The notes beneath the pieces are model-generated. The model searched no databases and had not been told where the DNA came from. It worked only from the letters and a program-made list of their open reading frames with translations. Both the position numbers and the translations under genes were made by a program. 26,494 nucleotides of DNA from JAYZQT01 sp036136335 (GTDB lineage: Bacteria; Pseudomonadota; Alphaproteobacteria; MPNO01; UBA830). The stretch spans positions 1 to 26,494 of the forward strand of contig JAYZQT010000002.1 in NCBI GenBank assembly GCA_036136335.1, in the 5' to 3' direction. Shown in pieces: positions 8,704 through 16,471 of the stretch; the first letter of the stretch is position 1, and each line of letters opens with the position of its first letter.

Positions 8704-8759
8704 TATAGGTAGATAAGGCGGCTATCTTTTGGCCCCAGAAGCGTAAATAGGATTAAAAT

Positions 8760-11168
8760 ATGTCGGACTCATCCAAATTAGCGATCTTCCCGGTACTGCC
8801 ATTGCGGGATATCGTCGTGTTTCCGCACATGATCGTACCTTTGTTTGTTGGGCGGGATAACTCCGTTAATGCCCGTGAAGATGTAATGGAGGACGACAAA
8901 CAAATCCTTTTGGTTGCCCAGAAGAACGCTGGTCAGGATGACCCGAGCGTTGATGATATATACGAAGTTGGGACCATTGGAACTGTGCTTCAACTTTTGA
9001 AACTTCCCGATGGGACTGTAAAGGTTCTTGTAGAGGGAAGTCAGCGTGCACGTATCACAGGTTATACCGATAACGAGGAATTTTTTCAGGCGAAAACGGA
9101 ACTAGTTGAAGAAAGAGCGGAAGAAAACAAGGAAATAGAAGCGCTTGGGCGTTCGGTGATCGCCCAGTTCGAACAGTATATCAAATTGAATAAAAAAATT
9201 CCGCCGGAGGTTTTGGTATCACTCAACCAGATTGATGATCCGTCCAAGCTGTCTGACACGATTGCATCGCATCTTGCATTGAAGATATCCGAAAAACAGG
9301 AACTACTTGAGTTGTTGTCGGCTGGTGAAAGGCTGGAACGTACATTTTCCTACATGGAATCGGAAATTGGCGTACTCCAGGTTGAAAAGCGGATAAGAAA
9401 CCGTGTCAAAAGGCAGATGGAAAAGACGCAGCGGGAATACTATCTTAATGAGCAGTTGAAGGCTATCCAGAAGGAGTTGGGCGAGACCGAGGACGGTAGG
9501 GATGAAGCCGGCGAACTGGAAGACCGCATAAAAAACACTAAGCTTTCCAAGGAAGCCAAGGAAAAAGCTGGCCAAGAGCTTAAGAAATTAAAGTCAATGA
9601 GCCCGATGTCCGCTGAGGCCACCGTTGTTCGCAACTATCTTGATTGGATTCTTGGCATTCCGTGGAATAAACGCTCCCGGGTAAAGAAAGACATTCAGGG
9701 CGCGGAAGCAATTCTTAATCAGGATCATTACGGGCTTCAAAAGGTTAAAGAACGAATCCTTGAGTACCTAGCGGTCCAGATTCGCGTTCGCAAGATCAAG
9801 GGTCCTATCCTTTGTCTTGTCGGCCCGCCCGGCGTCGGAAAAACCTCGCTAGGCAAGTCCATCGCCAATGCTACCGGGCGAAACTTTGTCCGCATGTCTC
9901 TCGGCGGTGTCCGAGATGAGGCGGAGATCCGAGGACATCGCCGAACATATATTGGATCGATGCCCGGTAAAGTCATTCAGGGGATGAAAAAGGCTAAAAC
10001 CTCTAATCCCCTGTTTTTACTTGATGAGATAGACAAACTTGGGGCGGACTGGCGGGGAGACCCAACCTCTGCACTTCTGGAAGTACTGGATCCGGAGCAG
10101 AATAACACGTTCGCTGACCACTATCTTGAAGTTGATTACGATCTTTCGGATGTGATGTTTGTGACGACTGCCAACACATTGCGTATGCCGCAGCCGCTAT
10201 TGGATAGAATGGAAGTTATACATCTAGCGGGCTATACTGAAGATGAAAAGATGCAGATCGCAAAACGACACCTGATCGAAAAGCAGGTCCGGTTGCATGG
10301 TCTTAAGAAAAATGAATGGAGCATCTCGGATGATGCTCTTCGCGATCTTGTTCGGCTCTATACCCGCGAAGCCGGTGTTCGTAATCTTGAAAGGGAAATA
10401 GCAAACCTTGCGCGGAAGGCGGTGAAGGAACTAGCGACACAAGCCGACCGTCAATTTATCCGGGTAACACGTCGCAACATCGAAAAGTTTGCAGGGGTTC
10501 CGCGTTACCGATTTGGAGAGATGGAGACAGAGGATCTCGTCGGGGTTACCACCGGTCTAGCCTGGACTGAGGTTGGGGGAGAGTTATTGTCTATTGAAGC
10601 GCTTTTGATGCCGGGCAAGGGTAATATTTCTCAAACAGGTAAGCTCGGCGATGTGATGCAGGAATCAGTGCAAGCCGCGCGTAGTTATGTACGGTCGCGG
10701 CTTGCGGTTTTTGGAATAAGTCCAAAGTTCTTCGATAAACGCGACATTCACGTCCATGTCCCAGAGGGGGCAACTCCAAAAGATGGCCCCTCGGCCGGAG
10801 TTGCAATGTGCACGTCCATTGTCTCGACGTTAAGCGGTATCCCGGTTCGTCGGGATATAGCAATGACCGGTGAGGTCACGCTGCGGGGGCGTGTGCTTCC
10901 TATCGGCGGTCTAAAAGAGAAACTTCTTGTGGCCCACCGAGGTGGAATCTCTACGGTTTTAATTCCTAAGGAAAATGAGAAGGATCTGGCTGAAATTCCG
11001 GATAACGTTAAGCGGGGCTTGGAAATAGTCCCAGTCAGTACGGTTGATGAGGTATTGAGTGTTGCCCTTGTGCGGGAACCCGTACCTATCGACTGGGATG
11101 AAGATGCCGAGGATGTTGTTTCTCCGGAGGAAGGCAACGAAGACTCTGAAGGTGTTGTAACGCACTAG
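8760..11168 (+). CDS. lon: ATP-dependent Lon protease (LonA)
   Basis: Lon is a cytoplasmic AAA+ serine protease that removes misfolded and short-lived regulatory proteins. The 802-residue protein has the full LonA layout. The N-terminal substrate-binding domain (starting FPVLPLRDIVVFPHMIVPLF) is followed by a charged coiled-coil linker near residues 200-280. The AAA+ module has Walker A GPPGVGKT at residues 355-362. The C-terminal protease domain has the Ser-Lys dyad Ser678 (KDGPSAGVA) and Lys721 (GGLKEKLL). The tail (about residues 775-802) is acidic. The ATG at 8760 gives the normal family start. A near-consensus sigma-32 promoter precedes the gene. Confidence 0.98.
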   Translation: MSDSSKLAIFPVLPLRDIVVFPHMIVPLFVGRDNSVNAREDVMEDDKQILLVAQKNAGQDDPSVDDIYEVGTIGTVLQLLKLPDGTVKVLVEGSQRARITGYTDNEEFFQAKTELVEERAEENKEIEALGRSVIAQFEQYIKLNKKIPPEVLVSLNQIDDPSKLSDTIASHLALKISEKQELLELLSAGERLERTFSYMESEIGVLQVEKRIRNRVKRQMEKTQREYYLNEQLKAIQKELGETEDGRDEAGELEDRIKNTKLSKEAKEKAGQELKKLKSMSPMSAEATVVRNYLDWILGIPWNKRSRVKKDIQGAEAILNQDHYGLQKVKERILEYLAVQIRVRKIKGPILCLVGPPGVGKTSLGKSIANATGRNFVRMSLGGVRDEAEIRGHRRTYIGSMPGKVIQGMKKAKTSNPLFLLDEIDKLGADWRGDPTSALLEVLDPEQNNTFADHYLEVDYDLSDVMFVTTANTLRMPQPLLDRMEVIHLAGYTEDEKMQIAKRHLIEKQVRLHGLKKNEWSISDDALRDLVRLYTREAGVRNLEREIANLARKAVKELATQADRQFIRVTRRNIEKFAGVPRYRFGEMETEDLVGVTTGLAWTEVGGELLSIEALLMPGKGNISQTGKLGDVMQESVQAARSYVRSRLAVFGISPKFFDKRDIHVHVPEGATPKDGPSAGVAMCTSIVSTLSGIPVRRDIAMTGEVTLRGRVLPIGGLKEKLLVAHRGGISTVLIPKENEKDLAEIPDNVKRGLEIVPVSTVDEVLSVALVREPVPIDWDEDAEDVVSPEEGNEDSEGVVTH

Positions 11169-11336
11169 ATTACATATTTGTGTTTGTGCAGTGGCGGAAT
11201 CTGACATGCGCCTTCCGGGAGTGTTTACAATTGATTTTGAGTGGTTTGCCCAGTCCAAAATAGGCAAAATCGAATCGATTCGCCAAATAATAGCCTAAAA
11301 TACCCAAAAAACCGCAGAAAACTGCGACTTTGCTAA

Positions 11337-11366
11337 TTGACGCATTGGAAAAATCGCCATTAAACT
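11337..11366 (+). promoter_or_regulatory. Candidate sigma-70 promoter of the HU gene
   Basis: TTGACG (11337-11342) and TAAACT (11361-11366) are 18 bases apart, about 90 bases before the GTG start of HU. Just upstream, CGCAG-AAAA-CTGCG forms a short 5-bp hairpin that might end lon transcription, though it lacks a clean T tract. The 286-base lon-HU gap shows no convincing gene on either strand. Confidence 0.4.
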
Positions 11367-11454
11367 CTAGGGTGCGCATCGGGTTACCTGCCGTGGTCCG
11401 GTGTTGGAGAACCAACGGCAGATTTGACGGTTTCATGATTAGAAAGGGTGTCTC

Positions 11455-11727
11455 GTGAACAAGAATGATCTCGTGGCTGCTGTAGCAGGTAGCTCCGGCC
11501 TTTCAAAGGCCGACGCCGCTAAGGCTGTTGATGCAGTGTTTGACTCTATTACCGGTTCATTGAGGGGCGGTGGTGATGTCCGCCTGGTCGGGTTCGGTAC
11601 CTTCAGCGTGGCTAATAGAAAGGCATCAACTGGCCGGAATCCAAGAACAGGGGAAGCAATTCAGATCCCCGCTTCTAGGCAACCGAAGTTCAAAGCGGGC
11701 AAGGGCCTGAAGACTGCGGTTAATTAA
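11455..11727 (+). CDS. hupB: HU family DNA-binding protein
   Basis: HU is a small histone-like dimer that bends and compacts DNA. The 90-residue protein starts at GTG 11455 (MNKNDLVAAVAGSSGLSKADA) after an AGAAAGGG ribosome binding site. It carries the HU/IHF signature, with the helical N-terminal half and the DNA-contacting beta-arm stretch GFGTFSVANRKASTGRNPRTGE (about residues 46-67), ending in a basic tail. HU rather than IHF is favoured by the placement after lon, the usual alphaproteobacterial order. A strong terminator follows about 30 bases downstream. Confidence 0.96.
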   Translation: MNKNDLVAAVAGSSGLSKADAAKAVDAVFDSITGSLRGGGDVRLVGFGTFSVANRKASTGRNPRTGEAIQIPASRQPKFKAGKGLKTAVN

Positions 11728-11757
11728 TCTGGATCGGTTAAACCTGACGACAACGGG

Positions 11758-11790
11758 ACCGGCCGCCCCCTGGTGGCCGGTTTCGTTTTT
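11758..11790 (+). terminator. Rho-independent terminator after HU
   Basis: A perfect 7-bp stem ACCGGCC (11758-11764) / GGCCGGT (11775-11781) around a 10-base loop, followed by a T-rich run TTCGTTTTT. It lies 31 bases after the HU stop codon and separates HU from tRNA-Val. Confidence 0.85.
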
Positions 11791-11827
11791 CGGGAAGTAA
11801 CCGATGTACGTTATAGAAGCAGACGAG

Positions 11828-11903
11828 GGGCGGTTAGCTCAGCTGGGAGAGCGACGCGTTTACACCGCGTAGGTCGGCGGTTCAATCCCGTCACCGCCCA
11901 CCA
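11828..11903 (+). tRNA. tRNA-Val (anticodon UAC)
   Basis: A complete 76-base tRNA with encoded CCA. The acceptor stem pairs GGGCGGT (11828-11834) with ACCGCCC (11893-11899). The D arm contains TAGCTCAGCTGGGAGAGC. The anticodon stem ACGCG/CGCGT (11854-11858 and 11866-11870) holds loop TTTACAC, with anticodon TAC at 11861-11863. The T loop is GGTTCAATCC. It marks the end of the conserved block; accessory catabolic genes begin to its right. Confidence 0.97.
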
Positions 11904-11954
11904 CTTAACACATTGTTTTATGCAACTCGTTTGTGTGAATAGCAGAATGCGGTA

Positions 11955-12251
11955 GTGACTCTTGAGGGGCTAAATACGCAACTCATTGTCTGCGAACATG
12001 GCTTCAATAATTATAAGGAAAGATTTGAAGCCACACGTTTAAATGTATGGAGGCACAGGAAGGGCAGCGCGCGCCCTGTTCATGCAAGGGAGACACTGGG
12101 GGCGGTGGATTCCGGAATTGCCCCATATCGGAACATGTTGCTAGATGCGCTGCGCGATATCCACCGAACCGGCCGGAAAACAATTTTTGGGTGTTACCCT
12201 TTGCTCGCCCCAACGCCTGAGAAAGCAAAAAAAGAAATGTTTTCCGATTGA
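11955..12251 (+). CDS. Orphan small open frame, 98 codons, doubtful
   Basis: A GTG-initiated frame just after tRNA-Val in the 612-base stretch between the tRNA and the first Rieske gene. The translation contains NTQLIVCEHGFNNYKERFEA and ends in a Lys-rich segment EKAKKEMFSD. I recognise no family, no signal peptide and no membrane segment. No good Shine-Dalgarno precedes the GTG. It may be a genuine small gene, a remnant of something lost next to the tRNA, or chance. The rest of this stretch (12252-12515) is A/T-rich and shows no gene. Confidence 0.2.
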   Translation: MTLEGLNTQLIVCEHGFNNYKERFEATRLNVWRHRKGSARPVHARETLGAVDSGIAPYRNMLLDALRDIHRTGRKTIFGCYPLLAPTPEKAKKEMFSD

Positions 12252-12515
12252 AATACCTGAAGTGGTGCGTTTTTGTTTTAACGACGTACCACGTGATCTA
12301 ATTTTTATAACACATTGATACTAAAAATTTTAAGTCCGTGCGGGTTGGCATTTAAATATTGGATATTAACCGTAAAACGGTCCCAAGACGTTTTCACCGA
12401 ACATTTTACAGGCCAGTCCGCCGTCATGAATGGATGATAATTGGTCCAAGTATCGCTTGCCATTCATCACCAAAGGCACTTGAATTAATGTAAAGAACAA
12501 ATTGGGTGTCGAAGC

Positions 12516-13622
12516 ATGTTTCTTAAAGATTATTGGTATGTTGCGGCTACTCCGGAGGAAATAGGCCAAAAACCGTTAGGACGTACACTGCTTGGTGAAC
12601 CTTTAGTGATGTATCGTACTATAGGAGGTGTGCCAGTAGCCTTTGAAGATCGTTGTTGCCATCGTCATGCACCGTTATCACGCGGACAAGTGGTTGGAGA
12701 AAACTTGCAGTGCGGTTACCACGGATTAACCTATAATCCGAAAGGTGAATGCATCGGCGTTCCTGGCCAAAAGACTACCCCACCCAATGCTGGCGTGAAA
12801 TGTTATCCCTTGGTTGAGCGGTGGGGATGGGTTTGGATTTGGATGGGAGACCTCACAAAAAGCGATGATCGTGATATTCCCAACCTTTACTGGCACAACC
12901 ATCCTGAATGGACCCGTCAAGTAGCTGGGTACCTTAATATCGGGGGGCATTATCAGCTACTGATTGATAATCTGCTTGATCTGACCCATCTGACCTTTCT
13001 GCACGGAAATACTATCGGGAACGAGCATGTGGCTAATACACCACTGGCCAAGGTGACACGGAATTCGCGCAAAGAGTTTAAGAACACCGCTCTTGAGTTG
13101 GTGGCACGTGATCTGCCTAGCGCGAATGCTATTCGCTGGATGTACAATATTGATCCACCACCGCTTTATGCACGATCGGGGGGGTTTACTAAACCTGACG
13201 ACCGTGTTGACCGCTGGCAAATGATCCGATTTGAACCTCCCTCTCACGTGTGGCTTGATGTAGGTCTAGCACGAGCCGGGACGGGCGCGTGTGAAGGTGA
13301 TCGTAGCCAAGGCGCTACCCACACGGTAATAAATGCAATAACCCCCGAGACCGAAAACTCAACGCACTATTTCTGGACCTTCCCACGCAATCATCAGCTA
13401 AATGACGCAGAACTTAATGAATATCTACAAAAAGGTGTGGCGAACACTTTCCTTGAAGACAAAGAGATGATCGAAGGGCAGCAAAAGGTTATTGATTCAA
13501 ACCAGTCGGCTCCGAAGATCGAAATCAATGCCGACGCGGCAGCGATAATCGCGCGAAATATTATTCACGAATTGTTGACAAGTGAACAAAATTTCGACGC
13601 TTCCCAAAAGGCAGCTGAATAG
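12516..13622 (+). CDS. Rieske [2Fe-2S] aromatic ring-hydroxylating / O-demethylating oxygenase, alpha subunit (VanA-like)
   Basis: A mononuclear non-heme iron oxygenase of 368 residues, the size of vanillate O-demethylase-type (single-component alpha) enzymes. The N-terminal Rieske domain has Cys47-x-His49 and Cys66-x2-His69, which bind the 2Fe-2S cluster. The catalytic iron is expected at His158 and His163 (LTHLTFLH) and Asp315 (FLEDKEMIEGQQ). Such enzymes use O2 and electrons from a separate reductase to hydroxylate or demethylate aromatic acids. No reductase or ferredoxin gene is in the window. A second copy of the same subfamily lies at 16472. The ATG at 12516 begins with the usual MFLKDYWYVAA. 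The substrate cannot be assigned. Confidence 0.9.
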   Translation: MFLKDYWYVAATPEEIGQKPLGRTLLGEPLVMYRTIGGVPVAFEDRCCHRHAPLSRGQVVGENLQCGYHGLTYNPKGECIGVPGQKTTPPNAGVKCYPLVERWGWVWIWMGDLTKSDDRDIPNLYWHNHPEWTRQVAGYLNIGGHYQLLIDNLLDLTHLTFLHGNTIGNEHVANTPLAKVTRNSRKEFKNTALELVARDLPSANAIRWMYNIDPPPLYARSGGFTKPDDRVDRWQMIRFEPPSHVWLDVGLARAGTGACEGDRSQGATHTVINAITPETENSTHYFWTFPRNHQLNDAELNEYLQKGVANTFLEDKEMIEGQQKVIDSNQSAPKIEINADAAAIIARNIIHELLTSEQNFDASQKAAE

Positions 13623-13990
13623 GTATTTCTATAACGCTAATTTTTGTAACATTCTTTAGTGCTTTGGGACGCAAGAGGCTGCCGACCTAGTCAACGCGAA
13701 GCTCTCTTATTTTTTGGATTTTCAAAAATTTGTCTCCTTCGGCGACCATACCATCCTCGTAAGGCAGCATCCAAATTATACCTGTTGGGAGCATCAAAGC
13801 CGCAGGGCACGGGACCCGTGTCTTGGAAATTTTAAAATCGATGGACTTATTTGTTATACCTTTTGTAAATTGGTTTAGTATCACTGGTTGGCCGCATCGG
13901 CCCCAACTCCTATAGTCCAATTACCTGTTGTGGGGTCGGCTACAAAAAAACTACCCTATGGCAGACGAATTCGAACTGTTGGAATCAAGA
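13623..13990. other. Intergenic stretch between the first Rieske gene and the reductase gene
   Basis: About 370 bases without a supported gene. A 77-codon minus-strand frame (13920 to 13687) starts with TTG, has no ribosome binding site and matches nothing I recognise. The stretch is A/T-rich and could hold the reductase gene's promoter, but no clear box pair stands out. Confidence 0.4.
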
Positions 13991-14920
13991 ATGCGCATTG
14001 CGGTAGTGGGGACCGGTGGTATTGGTGGGTATTTTGGTGGTTACTTGGCCCAGAATAATGATGTGGTGTTTATTGCCCGCGGACTCCACCTTGAGGCAAT
14101 TCGGAAAAGAGGGTTAAAGGTTTTCAGTCCAGAAAGTGACCTGATTATCTTTCCCGCAGAGGCGACGGACGAACCTAAAAAGCTTGAACCGGTAGACGTC
14201 GTTCTATTCTGCGTGAAACTATATGACACGGAGTCCGCAGCAGCTATCCTGTCACCCCTTATTGGACCGGACACGCGTATATTGACGTTACAAAATGGGA
14301 TCGATGGCATCGAAAAGCTTCGGACCAGGTTCGGCGCGCTACGGGTACTCGGCGGCGTCGCATATATTGCCGCTAAAATTGATGAACCGGGCGTTATCAG
14401 TTTTCTGCCTGGAATGACACGCATTGTCTTTGGCACCCTTAACGGAATGCGAGACCGAACCATGGAGAAGTTCCTCAAGGTATGTAAACCCTGCCCGTTC
14501 GACGCGGAAATTACTGGTGATATACAAAAGGCTATCTGGACAAAAATGGTCTTGCTGGCGACAAATGCGGGGTTAAGTGCCACGTCGCGTCTTCCAATTC
14601 GAGTGACATTTGACGATGAGGAAACGCGCAGCGTCGCGGTTGCGGCATTTAAGGAGGCGGAAGCAATCGCTCGAGCGCGAGGAATTGTTCTCCCGGACGA
14701 TATTGTACAACAGCTCACTGAAAATTCGATGGCATTTCCACCAGAGATGTATGCTTCTATGTATTACGATTTGATTAACGGCAAACCACTCGAAATAGAA
14801 GGATTATCGGGAACGATCGTTCGACTAGGAGCAGAACTGGGTATTGCGACCCCCATCCACTCGGTCTTTCATGCAATGCTAAAACCTTACCGTGATGGGG
14901 CACCCTCCCCAACGTATTAG
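13991..14920 (+). CDS. ApbA/PanE (ketopantoate reductase) family NADPH-dependent oxidoreductase
   Basis: A 309-residue protein with an N-terminal Rossmann fold (MRIAVVGTGGIGGYFGGYLA; GxGxxG at residues 7-12). The C-terminal helical domain carries the conserved catalytic-type lysine near residue 185 (AIWTKMVLLATNAG). Founding members reduce 2-dehydropantoate to pantoate for pantothenate and CoA synthesis. Many relatives sit in catabolic clusters and reduce other 2-oxo acids, and the neighbouring Rieske genes suggest that here. Frames extend upstream to 13928 (TTG) and 13958 (ATG), but the ATG at 13991 gives the canonical start and has GGAA six bases upstream. Whether it is the true panE of this genome cannot be decided from the window. 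Confidence 0.88.
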   Translation: MRIAVVGTGGIGGYFGGYLAQNNDVVFIARGLHLEAIRKRGLKVFSPESDLIIFPAEATDEPKKLEPVDVVLFCVKLYDTESAAAILSPLIGPDTRILTLQNGIDGIEKLRTRFGALRVLGGVAYIAAKIDEPGVISFLPGMTRIVFGTLNGMRDRTMEKFLKVCKPCPFDAEITGDIQKAIWTKMVLLATNAGLSATSRLPIRVTFDDEETRSVAVAAFKEAEAIARARGIVLPDDIVQQLTENSMAFPPEMYASMYYDLINGKPLEIEGLSGTIVRLGAELGIATPIHSVFHAMLKPYRDGAPSPTY

Positions 14921-15407
14921 TGGGAGAGGTGCAGGAAAACATTTTGCTACTGTCCACGATTGGACCACATAGGCTTTGTAATTCTATCGGGCCGGCCTTC
15001 ACGGAATGGGCGGTGACAGGGAGAGATTCGGTTATCGAACCCTCCCGAAGTAAATTATCCAAACCTAGGTGGAAGAGAGCAATACAGAATCTTGATGTCG
15101 TTTCCGCAAACAAAAATTGTCGAATAAAGTTAGGAAATCCGGAGGGGTTGCTGCTGATGATGAGCCGCTTTGGGAATTAAAATGGGGCTGTTTTTGACTC
15201 AAATTAGACTGAATTCACCGACGCATTGTAATGGTGACGTTTCGCTTATTTGGCTTAACATGTTGAAAACAAATCGTTTTCTGGTTTAATTTTTTTTTAA
15301 AAAAATTGATGTGATTCGTGCGAAAACAGGGCTTAATTAATTAAGTCGAAGGTCGTTGAAAGATTTTGGCGCCCAAACATCAGGCCGCTGGAGAGAAGGG
15401 GATCGGG
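14921..15407. other. A/T-rich intergenic stretch before the small membrane protein pair
   Basis: About 490 bases. An 86-codon frame (GTG 14920 to 15180) overlaps the reductase stop by one base but resembles no family and is not supported. The right half is very A/T-rich, with a T9-A7 tract at about 15291-15306 and TTAATTAATTAA near 15333-15344. It contains the candidate promoter of the small membrane protein genes. Confidence 0.5.
15263..15290 (+). promoter_or_regulatory. Candidate sigma-70 promoter of the small membrane protein pair
   Basis: TTGAAA (15263-15268) and TTTAAT (15285-15290) are 16 bases apart; TTAATT one base later would give 17. A long T tract followed by an A tract lies immediately downstream and would be within the initial transcript. 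The distance to the first start codon (15408) leaves a leader of about 110 bases. Confidence 0.4.
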
Positions 15408-15656
15408 ATGGCGAGTATAAGAAAGGCTTTATCAGATGCACTGCATATAGCTTTATGGCTAGTTGCTATGCTTACACTTCTGCAGATATTGTTTGGTGCA
15501 AGTTTTGTCAGTTTCTTTGGTATGGATGTTGTAGGCAACATTGGTGTGCTTGCACAGAAGTTTGGCAATGCAGGTTTAGTAGGTGTTCTTGCTGCAGCCT
15601 TAGTCGCGTGGTTGATAGTGCGGGACCGGAACTCGTCTAGCGGCCCGGACGCCTAA
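15408..15656 (+). CDS. Small two-helix membrane protein, unknown function (paralogue A)
   Basis: An 82-residue protein of no family I recognise. The ATG at 15408 has an excellent ribosome binding site (GAGAAGGGG, about 15393-15401); the frame begins earlier at 15366 but that extension is hydrophilic and unneeded. Two hydrophobic helices are predicted by eye, about residues 12-35 and 42-71. The loop between them contains D-V-x-G-N (residues 40-44), and a charged C-terminal tail ends RDRNSSSGPDA. It aligns along nearly its full length with the protein at 15792 (about a third identical residues by hand, with shared LQILF, DVxGN, KF and AGLxG blocks), so the two are tandem paralogues. The gap of 135 bases to the second gene and the terminator after it suggest one transcription unit. 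Function is unknown. Confidence 0.75.
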   Translation: MASIRKALSDALHIALWLVAMLTLLQILFGASFVSFFGMDVVGNIGVLAQKFGNAGLVGVLAAALVAWLIVRDRNSSSGPDA

Positions 15657-15791
15657 CGACTGAAAGTCTTATGAAAATTTTCCACTCACTCTAATTTAAT
15701 GTAGCTGGTTTGGCTGACATGCGTTTAGTGAGTTTTTGCGTAGTGATAAGTAGAGTAAATCGAATAAACCAAGAGGAACCAGGAGCTAGCG

Positions 15792-16013
15792 ATGACAGAT
15801 GGTATAACTAGAGCTATTAGAGGCGTTATTGAAGTGGCGCTTGCAGTTATTGCCTTAGGCGTAGTTCTGCAGATATTGTTCCCGCAAGCACTCGTATTTA
15901 TTAATTCGGATGTTGCCGGAAACCTTATTGGCCTGATAACCAAGTTTTCAGGTGCAGGACTCATCGGCCTTATCGGTGCTTGGATAGTTTGGACCCTTGC
16001 CACGAAACGCTGA
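15792..16013 (+). CDS. Small two-helix membrane protein, unknown function (paralogue B)
   Basis: A 73-residue protein starting at ATG 15792 with AGGAG at 15781-15785. It has the same design as its upstream neighbour. A short N-terminal amphipathic start is followed by a hydrophobic helix at about residues 12-36 (containing VVLQILFPQALVF). The loop has D-V-A-G-N at 40-44, and a second hydrophobic helix lies at about 45-69 with AGLIGLIGAW. The tail is basic (TKR). The conserved glycines and the D-V-x-G-N and K-F positions are shared by both copies, so they are likely structural. Together with paralogue A it could form a hetero-oligomeric membrane assembly, which is inference. It is followed by a strong terminator. 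The function is unknown and no phage or toxin genes are adjacent. Confidence 0.78.
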   Translation: MTDGITRAIRGVIEVALAVIALGVVLQILFPQALVFINSDVAGNLIGLITKFSGAGLIGLIGAWIVWTLATKR

Positions 16014-16036
16014 TAATACATAATTTTGGTAGTGAA

Positions 16037-16072
16037 CCCCTGAGAGCCTAAGCTCTCAGGGGTTTCATTTTT
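16037..16072 (+). terminator. Strong rho-independent terminator after the small membrane protein pair
   Basis: An 11-bp perfect stem CCCCTGAGAGC (16037-16047) / GCTCTCAGGGG (16052-16062) with a CTAA loop, followed by TTTCATTTTT. It lies 24 bases after the second stop codon. Confidence 0.92.
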
Positions 16073-16073
16073 C

Positions 16074-16471
16074 ATAGATAAAAATTAGCTTTGGAATTGG
16101 CGTGTTTTTTCAGTATACGTAGCCACGACTGTAATATGTCTATGGCCATGGCCGGACAGATTTCCAATCAGAAATTAAGGGTACCTCAGCCCGTGGGTGG
16201 CTCTGACAACTGTTCCAGTGTTCATCAGCTGTTTTGATTAATGAGGGCATTTGGCCAAGCAGCTATCGGTACAAAGGTGCTTAGCAAAATATTGTCACTA
16301 AGGTGTTGTCCTTAGGACACTGCAAACTAAAAAATTAGTTAAATACCCTTCGGATGAGGGCTACGCGCGCGCGGGTGTGTGCAGAGCATGCAGCAATTCT
16401 GACTAAAATGATCGTTTGCACTTCGTATATTGTTTAATAAACTCGTATCCGAAGATATGGGATAGAAGTTT
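16074..16471. other. Intergenic stretch upstream of the second Rieske gene
   Basis: About 400 bases in which I see no gene. It holds an alternating CG run with a following GT run (about 16363-16380) and a GTATAC hexamer near 16114-16119. No convincing promoter box pair was found. Confidence 0.4.

Noticed and set aside
11170..11436. 88-codon minus-strand frame in the lon-HU gap with a short hydrophobic stretch
   Set aside because: It runs against the conserved lon-HU order, covers the HU promoter region and has no family resemblance.
13687..13920. 77-codon minus-strand frame between the first Rieske gene and the reductase gene
   Set aside because: TTG start, no ribosome binding site, no recognisable motif; most likely chance.
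15007..15017. TGGGCGGTGAC, an inverted match to the last part of tRNA-Val, possible attachment site
   Set aside because: Only 11 bases match, in inverted orientation, with no integrase; a match of this length is expected by chance at this window size.
14920..15180. 86-codon frame overlapping the ApbA/PanE stop codon by one base
   Set aside because: The overlap is of the translational-coupling type, but the protein resembles no family, has no ordered hydrophobic or domain pattern, and the start is GTG with poor spacing to any ribosome binding site.
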